The position numbers and the translations under genes are program-made. The notes below the pieces were generated by a model that worked only from the letters and a program-made list of their open reading frames with translations, was not told the DNA's origin and did not search any database. Positions 8,537 to 17,966 of a stretch of 64,000 bases of DNA are shown piece by piece. The stretch lies in the NCBI RefSeq assembly GCF_900112615.1, contig NZ_FOMK01000002.1, positions 558,001-622,000 of the forward strand, given 5' to 3'. Numbering within the stretch: the stretch's first letter is position 1; the number at the start of each line of letters is the position of its first letter. This stretch comes from Chitinophaga sp. CF118. Lineage in GTDB: Bacteria > Bacteroidota > Bacteroidia > Chitinophagales > Chitinophagaceae.

Positions 8537-9736
8537 TTATTTCGTGGAGAGGTAGATCTTATCTTCATTGATATGATAGGTGAGTCCGGATGTTTTATCA
8601 AGACCATCGAGGAAGTCGGTTACTGGTTTATCTCTTTCTATGATACCTGTTAATTTCTTGTCGGCCAGTGAGGCATTTTCAAATAGTAGCTGTTTGCCAT
8701 ACCAGTGAAGGATCACAGCCTTCAGGTCACCAAGAGGCTTATTGTAGTAGTTATATTCCCCATTACGCCAGGCCAGGGTGATACTTTCATCAAAAGGATG
8801 TACTATATTGGGATATCCCTCCTGGTAAATGGCTTCCATACCAGGTTCCAGTTGCACTTCCGGTTGATTGCCATCTCTTGTAATTACGCGGCCCTGCACA
8901 AGGGAGGTTACCACCAGGCTATTTGTATAAGCATTGATATTAAAGGCAGTACCCAGCACTTTTACTGCTGTTTGGCCGGAATGCACAATAAACGATTGCT
9001 GAGCATTGGGAGCAATTGTAAAAAATGCTTCTCCCGACAGAACTACTTCTCTTGTTTTACCGGTAAAGTTAAAGGGGAAACGTAGACTGGAAAATGCATT
9101 CAGATGCACTACAGAGCCATCTGACAATGAGATTTTATAATCTTTGCCAGTTGGGACCAACAATGTACCCCATGCACCTTCTGCCATGCGTGGGCTGACC
9201 TGTGCCATTGAGATCACTTCGCCCTCATTATCCGGTAGCTGCACGGTATCACCGTTATCAAGTAACAACTGGATATTTCCCTTTAATGGAATTGCTATGT
9301 TATTATTATATGCGAGTGTATTTATGGTCGCAGATTTATTGGTACGTCCCGGCAGGAAAAAAAGCAATGATGAGATAGCGGTTATTGTTACAGCAGCTAT
9401 CCACCATGTTTGTGAAGTAAAAGGCTTCTTTACAGGAACTGTTTCAACAGGTATTTCAGGTGTTTTCTCTTCCGGAGTGGAGGCTGTGATAATATGGTTG
9501 GCAGGATGCTCGTTATCAAGCAGTGATAATACATTGCTCCAGGCAATTTCATTATACACATCATCCATGAATTCAGGACCAGCCACCTGGGATGCTTCTT
9601 CCATTTCCTCCAGGCAACGCCTTATCTTGTCATCCTCCCGTGCAGCCTGCTCAAGGTATAACCTGTTTTCGTCGCTTATTTCGCCACTCAACTTCTCCAG
9701 TATCAACTGAAATATATGTTCATCATTATAAGCCAT
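8537..9736 (-). CDS. FecR family anti-sigma factor
   Basis: The start was set at the ATG at 9736 (protein MAYNDEHIFQ), 12 codons inside the longest frame, because the upstream codons are hydrophobic and unlike FecR N-termini. The protein has about 399 residues: an N-terminal cytoplasmic sigma-binding part, one membrane helix (about 113-131), a FecR domain (about 190-290, YKISLSDGSVVHLNAFSSLRFP and VVLSGEAFFTI) and a C-terminal DUF4974-like region. It should transmit the substrate signal from the SusC STN domain to the sigma factor upstream. That sigma factor lacks its DNA-binding helix-turn-helix, so the output of this signalling path is in doubt. Confidence 0.93.
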   Translation of the reverse strand: MAYNDEHIFQLILEKLSGEISDENRLYLEQAAREDDKIRRCLEEMEEASQVAGPEFMDDVYNEIAWSNVLSLLDNEHPANHIITASTPEEKTPEIPVETVPVKKPFTSQTWWIAAVTITAISSLLFFLPGRTNKSATINTLAYNNNIAIPLKGNIQLLLDNGDTVQLPDNEGEVISMAQVSPRMAEGAWGTLLVPTGKDYKISLSDGSVVHLNAFSSLRFPFNFTGKTREVVLSGEAFFTIAPNAQQSFIVHSGQTAVKVLGTAFNINAYTNSLVVTSLVQGRVITRDGNQPEVQLEPGMEAIYQEGYPNIVHPFDESITLAWRNGEYNYYNKPLGDLKAVILHWYGKQLLFENASLADKKLTGIIERDKPVTDFLDGLDKTSGLTYHINEDKIYLSTK

Positions 9737-9790
9737 TAGGGAAAGACAAAGAATTACAAATACGTTGGACAATAGGTTTTTCCTGGACTA

Positions 9791-10279
9791 CTATAGTTTG
9801 ATATGGGTCCATAAAGCTTTCAGGGCTACATTTAGAACACACCTCAAGGCATTTACACTTCTTTCCAGGATGTTAAACACTTCAGGATAATTCTCTTTAT
9901 AGGATAATGTTGCGATATTTATACCAGGTTCTGTTTCCATTACCTGCTTATCGGGTAGCATTCCCTGCATCAGTAAAAAACCATGATCGGTAGAAAAGTG
10001 GTTATCTGAATTACTTTTCCGTACCAGGTTCACACAACTGTTATGCACTTTCCTGTAAAAATATCCTCCTACTGAATGTTCAATCTCGTGGTACAAGCGT
10101 TCTTCCCATACCTCTACAAAGATCTGCTGCACCAGCTGTTCTGCTTCCTGCATACTATTCAGCATCATACGCGCTTTCAGACACAAAGGTTTATAGTACT
10201 TCATGAAAAAATACTGATAAGCTTTGATATCTCCGCCTTTAAGCGCAGTGAGCATTGCTGAATCATCCATATGCTGCAT
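9791..10279 (-). CDS. ECF sigma factor lacking the region 4 helix-turn-helix (probably defective)
   Basis: 162 residues. Region 2 is normal (about 5-95: ALKGGDIKAYQYFFMKYY, AEQLVQQIFVEVWEER, GGYFYRKVHNSCVNLVR). A linker follows, then the start of region 4 (FNILERSVNAL), which passes directly into what resembles the last helix of ECF sigma factors (NVALKALWTHI). The expected 35-40 residues with LPxxxR and the recognition helix are absent, and the other frames do not supply them. FecR begins only 54 bases later, so there is no room for a displaced segment. An in-frame internal deletion is the simplest reading. A downstream ATG at 10270 is an alternative start. Promoter -35 recognition is probably lost. 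Confidence 0.8.
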   Translation of the reverse strand: MQHMDDSAMLTALKGGDIKAYQYFFMKYYKPLCLKARMMLNSMQEAEQLVQQIFVEVWEERLYHEIEHSVGGYFYRKVHNSCVNLVRKSNSDNHFSTDHGFLLMQGMLPDKQVMETEPGINIATLSYKENYPEVFNILERSVNALRCVLNVALKALWTHIKL

Positions 10280-10382
10280 ACAGTGTTTTTAGGAAAATAT
10301 CTATGTTAACAGTTGTTAACGTAAATATCCGCTTTCCGGCATCCTTAAAACGTTAATTACATGTTAACAGTATATCTTACCC

Positions 10383-10766
10383 TTATTTTTCACCAGATAT
10401 CTGTTCATTCAACAGCTCCAGTAACACGTCTATATCGATTGGCTTTGATACATAAGCAGAAGCGCCTGCCGCCAGGCATTTCTCCCTGTCGCCTATCATT
10501 GCCTGGGCAGTGACTGCTATAATACAAAGATCTTCCAACCCAGGCGTATTACGGATGATTTCCATTGCTTCGTAGCCATCCACTCCGGGCATCATCATGT
10601 CCATCAATACAACACTTACATCATTTTCCTCCTCCAGCAATTTCAGTCCTAATGTAGCATTTGATACGTCCAGACATTCAATTCCTCTGGTTCTCAACAC
10701 CAGGCGTAATGCATAAATATTACGACTATCATCATCAATGATTAACACCTTTTTTCCAGATTCCAT
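10383..10766 (-). CDS. Stand-alone CheY-like response regulator
   Basis: 127 residues forming a single receiver domain: the DDD acidic cluster at 11-13, phosphoacceptor Asp56 in VLMDMMMPGVDG, a conserved Ala/Thr switch (AVTAQAM) and Lys in SKPID near residue 109. It has no output domain. It starts 12 bases after the hybrid kinase stop and closely resembles that kinase's third receiver (same RNI, MDMMMP and GDREKC signatures). It probably arose from that domain and takes phosphate from the kinase, as a diffusible output or phosphate sink. Confidence 0.93.
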   Translation of the reverse strand: MESGKKVLIIDDDSRNIYALRLVLRTRGIECLDVSNATLGLKLLEEENDVSVVLMDMMMPGVDGYEAMEIIRNTPGLEDLCIIAVTAQAMIGDREKCLAAGASAYVSKPIDIDVLLELLNEQISGEK

Positions 10767-10778
10767 TTGTCATTTTTT

Positions 10779-13700
10779 TTAATTTCTGGCATTATCGTAT
10801 AACCATACTCTCAGTAACGAAACCAGTTGATCTATATCCACCGGTTTCGAAATGTAATCGGAAGCACCTGCTTTAATACATTTTTCCCTGTCGCCCAGCA
10901 TTGTTTTGGCCGTAACTGCCAAAATAGGCAGATTACGGTATGTGGGCAGTTGCCGGATCTGTTTAATGCTTTCATAACCATCCATTTCCGGCATCATCAT
11001 ATCCATCAGCACAATATCCACTTTTGCATTATTTTCCAGTTGCTGCATAGCCTCTTTACCATCCAGCGCAGAAATGATAGTCATTTTATGCTGTTCGAGT
11101 GCTTTAGTGAGTGAGAAGATGTTACGCACATCGTCATCAGCAATCAGTACTATTTTATTCTGCAATACTTCTTTCAGTGGTCCCTGTTGTTTCCTTGGAG
11201 GTTTCTGCCCCCCTTTTTCTTCTACCAGGTGCAGGAATAAAGCTACTTCATCCAGCATACGCTGATAGGAATGTGCTGTTTTGATCACGATAGAATCTGC
11301 ATACTGCCTGATGCGGTTTTCTTCTGAACGTGATAGATTCTTACCGGTGAAGATGATGATAGGCAGATTCTCCAACCCAGGATTTTTTTTCACTGTTTCC
11401 AATGTTTCAAAGGCCTGCTCATCTGGCACCCCCATATCCAGGATCACACAATTCACATCCTCCTTTTTCAGGGCAGTTACACTACTGCTGATATTTTCTG
11501 TAATCTCTGTATTTACGTTAAAGTTTTCCAGGAAGTAAGCCAGCGCCTGTGCATGTTTGGCATTTTCTTCCACAATGAGCACCTTCTTAGGATTACGTGT
11601 CAGCGCATCTTCCAACCGTTGAAATACTAATGGCATCTGTTCCAGCGCCAGCGGTTTATTGATAAAGTCGACCGCGCCTTTCTGCAGGCTTTCTTTCCTG
11701 GCTTCCAGTGAGGAAATGATGTGCACCGGTATGTGCCGGGTAGTTGCATTGGCTTTAAGCGCATCCATCACCTGCCAGCCATTCCGTACAGGTAATACGA
11801 TATCCAGCAGTATGGCTGCCGGTTTATATTGCAAAGCCATTTCCACACCATGATCGCCCCTTACTGCTACAATTCCTTTATATCCTCTTTTACGTGTAAA
11901 GTTCAGCAGAATGGATGCATAACTGGTATCATCTTCCACTATCAGGATCACTTTATCGTTTTCCGTTATAGCGTCTCTGTCATCAGGAATTTCTTCCGGT
12001 ATTTCCTTTGCGGTAAAACGCAGGTTATCATTCTTAGCCTGACGGGCTAGCTGCCATATATTTTCATCTTGTTGTGGCGTTACAACAGGAGCTAATGTAC
12101 TTTTTTCTGCATGCGGATGTACCGGAACTATCACTATAAACTCGCTACCATGTGCAGGTTCACTTTCCAGCCGGATCTCTCCCCTCAGAAGTTTAGCCAG
12201 TTCGCGGCTGATGGACAGTCCTAATCCTGTACCACCATATTTACGCCTGGTAGATCCATCTGCCTGCTGGAATGCCTCAAATACCACCTGTTGTTTATCC
12301 GCAGCGATACCGATGCCAGTATCCTTCACGGAAAAACGGATACATGACTGTCCGTTCTGCTCGAATGCTCCAACCTTTAAGGTTACACTACCCTTTGCCG
12401 TAAACTTAAGGGCGTTGGACAACAGATTTTTCAGGATCTGTTCCAGTCTCATCTTATCTGTTTCTATCAGGGCAGGCGCATCTGGCTGGATATTCACCTT
12501 AAGATCCAGATTCTTTTCATGTGCTATAGGTCCAAAAAGTGCCTCCATATCAGCACAGATCTCATGTACAGGTACATTTGTAAATTCGAGTTCCATCTTT
12601 CCGGATTCTATTTTGGACAGATCAAGGATCTCATCTATCAGGTCTAGCAGGCCTTTACCAGAACTCCGGATTACCTGGGCCGACTCTATCTGATCGGGTA
12701 CCAGGTTCTTTTCATTATTTTCAGACAGTAACCGGCTTAATAATAAAATAGAATTCAGTGGCGTACGCAACTCGTGCGACATATTAGCCAGAAACTCGGA
12801 TTTATATTTGGTACTGATTTCCAGTTCGTCTGCCTTTTTCTGTATTTCAAGATTACGTTCTACAATCACCTGGTTCCTGTCTTCCAGCAAACGGGATCTT
12901 TCTTCCAGTTCCCGATTAGCCTGTTGCAGTTCTTCCTGCTGTACACGCAACTCTTCTTCAGAAGCCTGTAGCCTTGATGCCTGCGCTTCCAGTTCTGTAT
13001 TAATATTTTCTAACTCTCCATGTTGTACCTGTAGTTCTTCGGATTGTACCTGGGTTTCTTCCAGTAACTCCTGCACACGACGACGGTTTTCCGAAGTATT
13101 TATTGCAATACCCACGTTATGGGTAACTGATTCGAGGAAAGACAGGTGAGCAGGTGTATAATCTTTAAGCGATGCCAACTCTATCACTCCTTTTACATGT
13201 CCTTCATATATTACAGGCACTGCTATAATAGTCACTGGTTTTATTTCTCCGGTTGCATAACTGATAGTAATATTTTCAGGAGCAATATCTTTTAGCAGGA
13301 TCGTTTTTCCACTTACAGCACATTGTCCGGCCAGGCCTTGCCCCAAAGGAATTTCAAGACGGTTATCCGCATATGCGAATGCAAAGCTACCTGTAAGTTT
13401 TAATGTTGTGTTTCTTTCATTCAGATACAAAGCACCTACCTGGCTATGAGTATATTCTGCCAGGAATTCTATGATATGTACGGCCAGTGTTTCTAAAGAC
13501 TTCTCTCCTACCATTCTGTTATTCAAACCGGCAATACCTGTTTGTAACCATTCTTTTTCAGAGAGCAGGTTAAACGAATTATTCAGAGACTCCGCCATTC
13601 TATTGAGTGATAATGACAGGTTGCCCAGGTCATCACTTTCTCCCCCATTCACCCTGATTGAATAATCACCCGCGGAAATCTTTTCTGCAAGGCTTCTGAT

Positions 13701-14384
13701 GATATTGATACGGCGGGTAATTTCGCGGTCTTTCTCTGCCAGTGCGTTTTGTAGTTTATTCCGTTCTTCAAAATCACGGTTTACGCGGATGTAGAATACA
13801 GAAGTGATCAAGAGTGCGAGGAGAGCTGCAATAACGATCAGTATGGGGGTATAACCAGAGATTTTTTGCAGGCTCGCCGTTCTTATTGCCAGCAGTCTCT
13901 TCTCACGGTCTTCCATTTCCCTTACCAACTTACGGGCACTATCCATCATTAACCTGCCACTTTGCAGATTCTCGAACCTGATGGCCTGTCCTTCACGGCG
14001 GGCATCTATGGAGCGTTGTAAAATAGTCTGCCGAAGATTTATAATCACCCGAAGCTGCCTTACAGAAGTTTGTTGTGCAGGATTATCTATTGTTAATACT
14101 TCAATTCTATTGAGGGATGCGAGAGCACTGTCAAAGGCTCCCTTATAAGGTTCGAGATATTGTTCATCGTCTGTAAGCAGGTAGCCACGCTGACCTGTTT
14201 CAGAGTCTTTCATCAGAGAAATTGTATTTTCCAGTTCGGAGATCACCTTGTTTGTATGATCTACCTGGAGGCCACTTTCCAACAGATTCTTAATACTGAA
14301 AAAGGAGGCTACAGAGCTCACCACCAGCAATAATAAAGACAAACCAAATCCAATCAGCAGATTTCTCTTAAATGTAGTTTTCAT
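10779..14384 (-). CDS. Hybrid sensor histidine kinase (CHASE3-HAMP-GAF-HisKA-HATPase-REC-REC-REC)
   Basis: 1201 residues. A membrane helix (about 8-30), a periplasmic CHASE3-like helical domain (35-175, with SETGQRGYLLTDDEQYL) and a second helix (179-200) are followed by HAMP (200-260), GAF (290-430) and a long Glu/Gln-rich coiled coil (435-525). HisKA follows with His537 (SHELRTPLNSI), then HATPase (about 640-755, with DTGIGI and GGTGLGLSIS) and three receivers (about 793-905, 925-1040 and 1070-1190). All three receivers retain an Asp in the expected place. It is a membrane-bound integrator of an extracytoplasmic and a cytoplasmic cue. The adjacent single-domain receiver is its probable partner. 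No DNA-binding output gene is adjacent. Confidence 0.95.
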   Translation of the reverse strand: MKTTFKRNLLIGFGLSLLLLVVSSVASFFSIKNLLESGLQVDHTNKVISELENTISLMKDSETGQRGYLLTDDEQYLEPYKGAFDSALASLNRIEVLTIDNPAQQTSVRQLRVIINLRQTILQRSIDARREGQAIRFENLQSGRLMMDSARKLVREMEDREKRLLAIRTASLQKISGYTPILIVIAALLALLITSVFYIRVNRDFEERNKLQNALAEKDREITRRINIIRSLAEKISAGDYSIRVNGGESDDLGNLSLSLNRMAESLNNSFNLLSEKEWLQTGIAGLNNRMVGEKSLETLAVHIIEFLAEYTHSQVGALYLNERNTTLKLTGSFAFAYADNRLEIPLGQGLAGQCAVSGKTILLKDIAPENITISYATGEIKPVTIIAVPVIYEGHVKGVIELASLKDYTPAHLSFLESVTHNVGIAINTSENRRRVQELLEETQVQSEELQVQHGELENINTELEAQASRLQASEEELRVQQEELQQANRELEERSRLLEDRNQVIVERNLEIQKKADELEISTKYKSEFLANMSHELRTPLNSILLLSRLLSENNEKNLVPDQIESAQVIRSSGKGLLDLIDEILDLSKIESGKMELEFTNVPVHEICADMEALFGPIAHEKNLDLKVNIQPDAPALIETDKMRLEQILKNLLSNALKFTAKGSVTLKVGAFEQNGQSCIRFSVKDTGIGIAADKQQVVFEAFQQADGSTRRKYGGTGLGLSISRELAKLLRGEIRLESEPAHGSEFIVIVPVHPHAEKSTLAPVVTPQQDENIWQLARQAKNDNLRFTAKEIPEEIPDDRDAITENDKVILIVEDDTSYASILLNFTRKRGYKGIVAVRGDHGVEMALQYKPAAILLDIVLPVRNGWQVMDALKANATTRHIPVHIISSLEARKESLQKGAVDFINKPLALEQMPLVFQRLEDALTRNPKKVLIVEENAKHAQALAYFLENFNVNTEITENISSSVTALKKEDVNCVILDMGVPDEQAFETLETVKKNPGLENLPIIIFTGKNLSRSEENRIRQYADSIVIKTAHSYQRMLDEVALFLHLVEEKGGQKPPRKQQGPLKEVLQNKIVLIADDDVRNIFSLTKALEQHKMTIISALDGKEAMQQLENNAKVDIVLMDMMMPEMDGYESIKQIRQLPTYRNLPILAVTAKTMLGDREKCIKAGASDYISKPVDIDQLVSLLRVWLYDNARN

Positions 14385-14491
14385 CCTTAAATTATTTAGC
14401 CGGGGTGATGGGTGTGTTTATGCGGGTAAGTAATCGCGAACATATCAGGTTTTACAATAGCATATTTGACAACACTAGTGTAAATATAAAC

Positions 14492-14530
14492 CCCCTGCTT
14501 CATATTGCCAAGTTCAATATGAAGCAGGGG
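14492..14530 (-). terminator. Intrinsic terminator after the M28 peptidase
   Basis: A perfect 16-bp inverted repeat (CCCCTGCTTCATATTG and its complement) with a 7-base loop. On the minus strand it is followed by GTTTATATTT. It lies 24 bases beyond the stop codon of the M28 peptidase and should end that transcript before the hybrid kinase gene. Confidence 0.8.
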
Positions 14531-14553
14531 ATTAAAATCAGAACGCTATGTTC

Positions 14554-16755
14554 TTATCTTATTGCAGCAAGGTAAACAGCAAGACGGTTAATAGCAGCAG
14601 CAGCAGCTCCAATCTGAACCTGTGCTTCTTTCCAGTTACGCTGTTCTATAGCTTCTCTTACACCGGGTATTGTTTTCACACCATAGCCGGTATAAAAACC
14701 TGGAGCATAAATGGTATGTTTATACCAGGAACGCCGTGGTAAACCATCTGCAGCCAGGAGTTGCTGTTCTGCCTGGTAAAGTGCTTCGTTAATAGCAGGT
14801 GAAGAGTTTTTTATACCTGCCAGTTGCTGGGCAGCATTGTCTAATGCCAGGAGGGCATTCTGCAACGGAGAAAAATCAATGTAAGGCACTTCGTCTTCCA
14901 CCACAGGCAGTTTCAGGTTTTCCTCTTTGTTTGCAGCCAGCGAATACTGCCGGGTATTGATTAACAAATTATTTGCTTTGGTGGTTTCCCTCATATCGGT
15001 AGTGAGGGCTTGCAATTCATCCACATAAGTGCTGATCGTTTTATGCAGGCTACGGAAATCAAAAGGCAGGACAGATGCGTCTGCCAGTCGTAATACAGCC
15101 CTACCCGCCGTTTGTGCAAGCGCGGTACCATAAACGAACCCGGGATCTTTAAACCTGCTGAAATCATCATAAGAATCATAAATAGAATGATATTCTCCCC
15201 CATCATCTTCTCCTCCAAAACCCAGATTCAGGGAAGGAATACCCAGGTGTTGCAGGAAAGAAGAATAGTCAGATCCTGAGCCTAATGCTTCCAGTTTAAG
15301 ATCCTGCTTCTGCAATGCTTCCTTTTTAGCTTTTACCCCATTTGCATTGACTGCATCAAAGGCCCTTTTCCGTTCAAAGATGCTCACATGTGTTTGCGGA
15401 TCGACAACATCTTTAGCGATCTCTCCCATCATAGGTTCAAGGGCATGAGAGCCGCCAGCAAACAGAAAACCACGTCCGTTATTATCAGTATTAATATAGG
15501 CAACTGTTTTTTTCTGCAGCTCTTCTGCATGATCTTCCACCCACTCTGTAGAACCAATCAAACCTGGTTCTTCAGCATCCCACGCACAGTATACCAGCGT
15601 ACGGGCTGGTTTGTAACCGCCTTTTACCAGTTCGCCGATGGCCTTAGCCTCTTCCAGTTCTGCAGCCAGTCCGCTCACAGGATCTGCAGCACCATTCACC
15701 CATGCATCGTGATGATTCCCCCTGATGATCCATTGATCCGGGAACTGTGCCCCTTTAATTTCAGCGATCACGTCATAGGCAGAACGAAGCTGCCAATCGA
15801 ACGACACTTCCAGGTGTACCTTTTCTTTGCCTGGTCCCGCATGATATGTTATTGGCAGACCACCCCTCCAAGCCGCTGGCACTACAGGCCCGGTCAGGGC
15901 CGCCAGCAGAGGTTGAGCATCATGATAGCTAATTGGTAATACGGGTATTTTCAAAAGGTTCGGGGCTTGTAACCTATCCAGCCGTTTTGCATTTTGTGTA
16001 GCACCAATGCCGGGGGTAAGTGGATCTCCGGGATAGATTACCATATCCATTATGGAGCCTCGTTGTACCCCATATTCATTTTTATAAGCCCCCTTTGGAT
16101 ACACGTCACCCTGTACATACCCATCCTGGGCAGGATCTGAGTAGATAATACAACCAATGGCACCATGTTCCTGGGCCACTTTGGGTTTGGTACCTCTCCA
16201 GGAATGTCCATAGCGGGCAATCACTATTTTTCCTTTTACGTCTATCCCTGCACGTTCCAGCCATTCATAATCTTCCGGCAGGCCAAAGTTCACATATACG
16301 AGTGCTGCTGTTACATTTCCATCTGCACTCCAGGCATTATAAGTGGGCAGTTGTCCTTCCTGTCCGGAGGTAGCATCCTCTTTCAGGGCAGGTTCTTTAA
16401 GCAATGCTTTATAGGGAGTAGCACCTGTTAATTCCAGCATCCTTGTTTTAGGTGTTGGAAACAACACCTGGTAAGTTACGAGATGTGCATCCCAACCATA
16501 ACTTTTAAATTTAGCCAGTATTGATTCCGCGACAGCCTTTCCGTTAGCAGACCCCACATGATGAGGTTTGGCCGAGAGTTCGCGAATGGTTTCTCCAATG
16601 TTGGCGCTGCTAATCAGCTGATCAAAGCGGGCTTCCAGTTGTTGCTGTGTGGTAATAGCATCACCTTTGAATCCACTGATGGATTTTTGTTGAGCGGCCA
16701 CCGTTGTGCAACTGAGAATTACTGATACTACACTGATAATACTACGGATTTGCAT
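14554..16755 (-). CDS. M28 family metallopeptidase, glutamate carboxypeptidase II-like
   Basis: 733 residues: a signal peptide (cleavage after VAA near 21), a PA (protease-associated) insert (about 140-290), a zinc peptidase core (about 320-560) and a C-terminal dimerisation domain of the transferrin-receptor type (about 600-730). Zinc and catalytic residues can be read off: His348 (GNHHDAW), Asp358 (GAADPVSG), Glu395 and Glu396 (WDAEEPG), an Asp in NTDNNGRG and a His in GGEYHSIYDSYDD. The family removes C-terminal or N-terminal residues from small acidic peptides. It is monocistronic, followed by a strong terminator. Periplasmic peptide trimming is a reasonable role given the neighbouring hydroxyproline genes. 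Confidence 0.94.
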   Translation of the reverse strand: MQIRSIISVVSVILSCTTVAAQQKSISGFKGDAITTQQQLEARFDQLISSANIGETIRELSAKPHHVGSANGKAVAESILAKFKSYGWDAHLVTYQVLFPTPKTRMLELTGATPYKALLKEPALKEDATSGQEGQLPTYNAWSADGNVTAALVYVNFGLPEDYEWLERAGIDVKGKIVIARYGHSWRGTKPKVAQEHGAIGCIIYSDPAQDGYVQGDVYPKGAYKNEYGVQRGSIMDMVIYPGDPLTPGIGATQNAKRLDRLQAPNLLKIPVLPISYHDAQPLLAALTGPVVPAAWRGGLPITYHAGPGKEKVHLEVSFDWQLRSAYDVIAEIKGAQFPDQWIIRGNHHDAWVNGAADPVSGLAAELEEAKAIGELVKGGYKPARTLVYCAWDAEEPGLIGSTEWVEDHAEELQKKTVAYINTDNNGRGFLFAGGSHALEPMMGEIAKDVVDPQTHVSIFERKRAFDAVNANGVKAKKEALQKQDLKLEALGSGSDYSSFLQHLGIPSLNLGFGGEDDGGEYHSIYDSYDDFSRFKDPGFVYGTALAQTAGRAVLRLADASVLPFDFRSLHKTISTYVDELQALTTDMRETTKANNLLINTRQYSLAANKEENLKLPVVEDEVPYIDFSPLQNALLALDNAAQQLAGIKNSSPAINEALYQAEQQLLAADGLPRRSWYKHTIYAPGFYTGYGVKTIPGVREAIEQRNWKEAQVQIGAAAAAINRLAVYLAAIR

Positions 16756-17280
16756 GCGGATATATCTTTAATGATTGATAAATTGAAAACGAATCTAATA
16801 AATACTCTACTAATAACATAGACTAATCCTGTCTCCTATTTTACCACCCGGATCACTGACAGGCATAAGCTGCCCATAGTCCTTTTCAGATCTTGAGTAA
16901 TATGGACCATTTGAGGGAATTTGTTTGTGAAAACAGTATTAAATACAACTACAATATAATAATTACCTCATTAGTGAGTTAACCTTCTGCACAGCTATAT
17001 TACCAATGATAATTTCATATGGGACCGGCCCAAAGGGTACCCCCTTCCAGGTAGATGACAGAGAAGAAATGGTTTTTAACTGGTCTTATATTCAGGAAAG
17101 TAGAAAATTTTTTACAGGAGGATGATATATATAAATAACGATATAATTCGGCTGTTCAGCGATGATTATCGCCATTTCATCCCATTAAAGATACCCTTAT
17201 TAAACTCCCGAAGGTAAAGTATATCTAATGGAACAATCAAACTTTAATCGCATATTAAGTATGATCTATTGTGAATTACG
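16756..17280. other. Intergenic stretch, no supported gene
   Basis: About 525 AT-rich bases between the divergent M28 peptidase and outer-membrane-protein genes. The only ORF of note is a 39-codon one on the plus strand (17006-17125, MIISYGTGPKG...). It reads like protein but matches nothing I recognise and could be a remnant. A short palindrome (GCGAT-GATT-ATCGC, 17159-17172) is also present. The stretch must hold the peptidase promoter on the minus strand. Confidence 0.5.
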
Positions 17281-17288
17281 TATGTTTG
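17281..17288 (+). promoter_or_regulatory. Candidate Bacteroidota -7 promoter element
   Basis: TATGTTTG matches the Bacteroidota -7 consensus TAnnTTTG exactly and lies 81 bases before the chosen ATG of the outer membrane protein gene. No good -33 TTTG is seen at the usual distance (only TTAAG near 17255), so the assignment is tentative. Confidence 0.35.
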
Positions 17289-17369
17289 CCCGCGAAATAT
17301 TTTTAGCCTGAGTTACACGGGTTCATTCCTAATTTTCAATTGATCATTGTAATATTTCAAATTGTATCT

Positions 17370-17966
17370 ATGAAAAAAAGATTGTTACTGGCCGGCGTTT
17401 TATTTGTGTTCCTGGGAACTGCTGCAAGTGCGCAGGGTTTTCATTATGGACTGAAAGCGAGCTTGTTATTTTCTACAATCCAGGGTAAAGGCCTGAAATC
17501 TTCTTATCCTCCTGGTTTCCAGGGAGGTGCCTTTGCAGAATGGGACTTGTCGAAGAAATGGGGAATACAGCCGGAGTTATTGTTTACCCAGGCTACTGGA
17601 AGAAAAGGTGATGACTTTACCACCTATTATGTTTCAGCCAGCAATACAAGCTCAAGTAATAAACTGAAGCTGAGTTATGTGACTGTTCCATTGCTGGTAC
17701 GTTACAGTCCTATTAAGGAGTTAACCTTCAACGTAGGTGCACAGTACAGTTACCTGTTCTTTGCGAATGAAGACTTACTGAAGTATAACAGAGATGCAAT
17801 GAAAAGCAGTGACATTGGCGCCGTTGCCGGTGTTCAGGTCAACGTTGCCAATGTCAGGTTCTATGGTCGCTATGTATTAGGCTTAACAAATGTGAACGAT
17901 ATTGACAACCGCTACACGTGGAAGTCTCAACAGATAGCGTTTGGAGTGGGAGTTGCTTTTAAATAA
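17370..17966 (+). CDS. Outer membrane beta-barrel protein (porin family, OMP_b-brl_2-like)
   Basis: 198 residues from the ATG at 17370, chosen over an upstream in-frame codon because it starts a standard signal peptide (MKKRLLLAG..., cleavage after ASA). The mature part has alternating-residue strands typical of an 8-stranded barrel: FHYGLKASLLFS, GGAFAEWDLSKKWGIQPELLF, VTVPLLVRYSPI, LTFNVGAQYSYLF and a C-terminal strand ending in Phe-Lys. Such PorT/OmpX-sized proteins are common in this phylum and of unknown specific role. The gene ends immediately against the convergent pseudogene at 17967, with no bases between the two stop codons. Confidence 0.88.
   Translation: MKKRLLLAGVLFVFLGTAASAQGFHYGLKASLLFSTIQGKGLKSSYPPGFQGGAFAEWDLSKKWGIQPELLFTQATGRKGDDFTTYYVSASNTSSSNKLKLSYVTVPLLVRYSPIKELTFNVGAQYSYLFFANEDLLKYNRDAMKSSDIGAVAGVQVNVANVRFYGRYVLGLTNVNDIDNRYTWKSQQIAFGVGVAFK

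Noticed and set aside
9144..9710. 188-codon plus-strand ORF
   Set aside because: It lies wholly opposite the FecR gene, which has clear domain motifs; the plus-strand product is low-complexity Ser-rich and matches no fold.
12211..12693. 160-codon plus-strand ORF
   Set aside because: Antisense to the HisKA/HATPase part of the hybrid kinase and rich in Ser/Cys/Arg with no motif.
15388..15939. 183-codon plus-strand ORF
   Set aside because: Antisense shadow of the M28 peptidase, whose metal-binding residues are encoded on the other strand.
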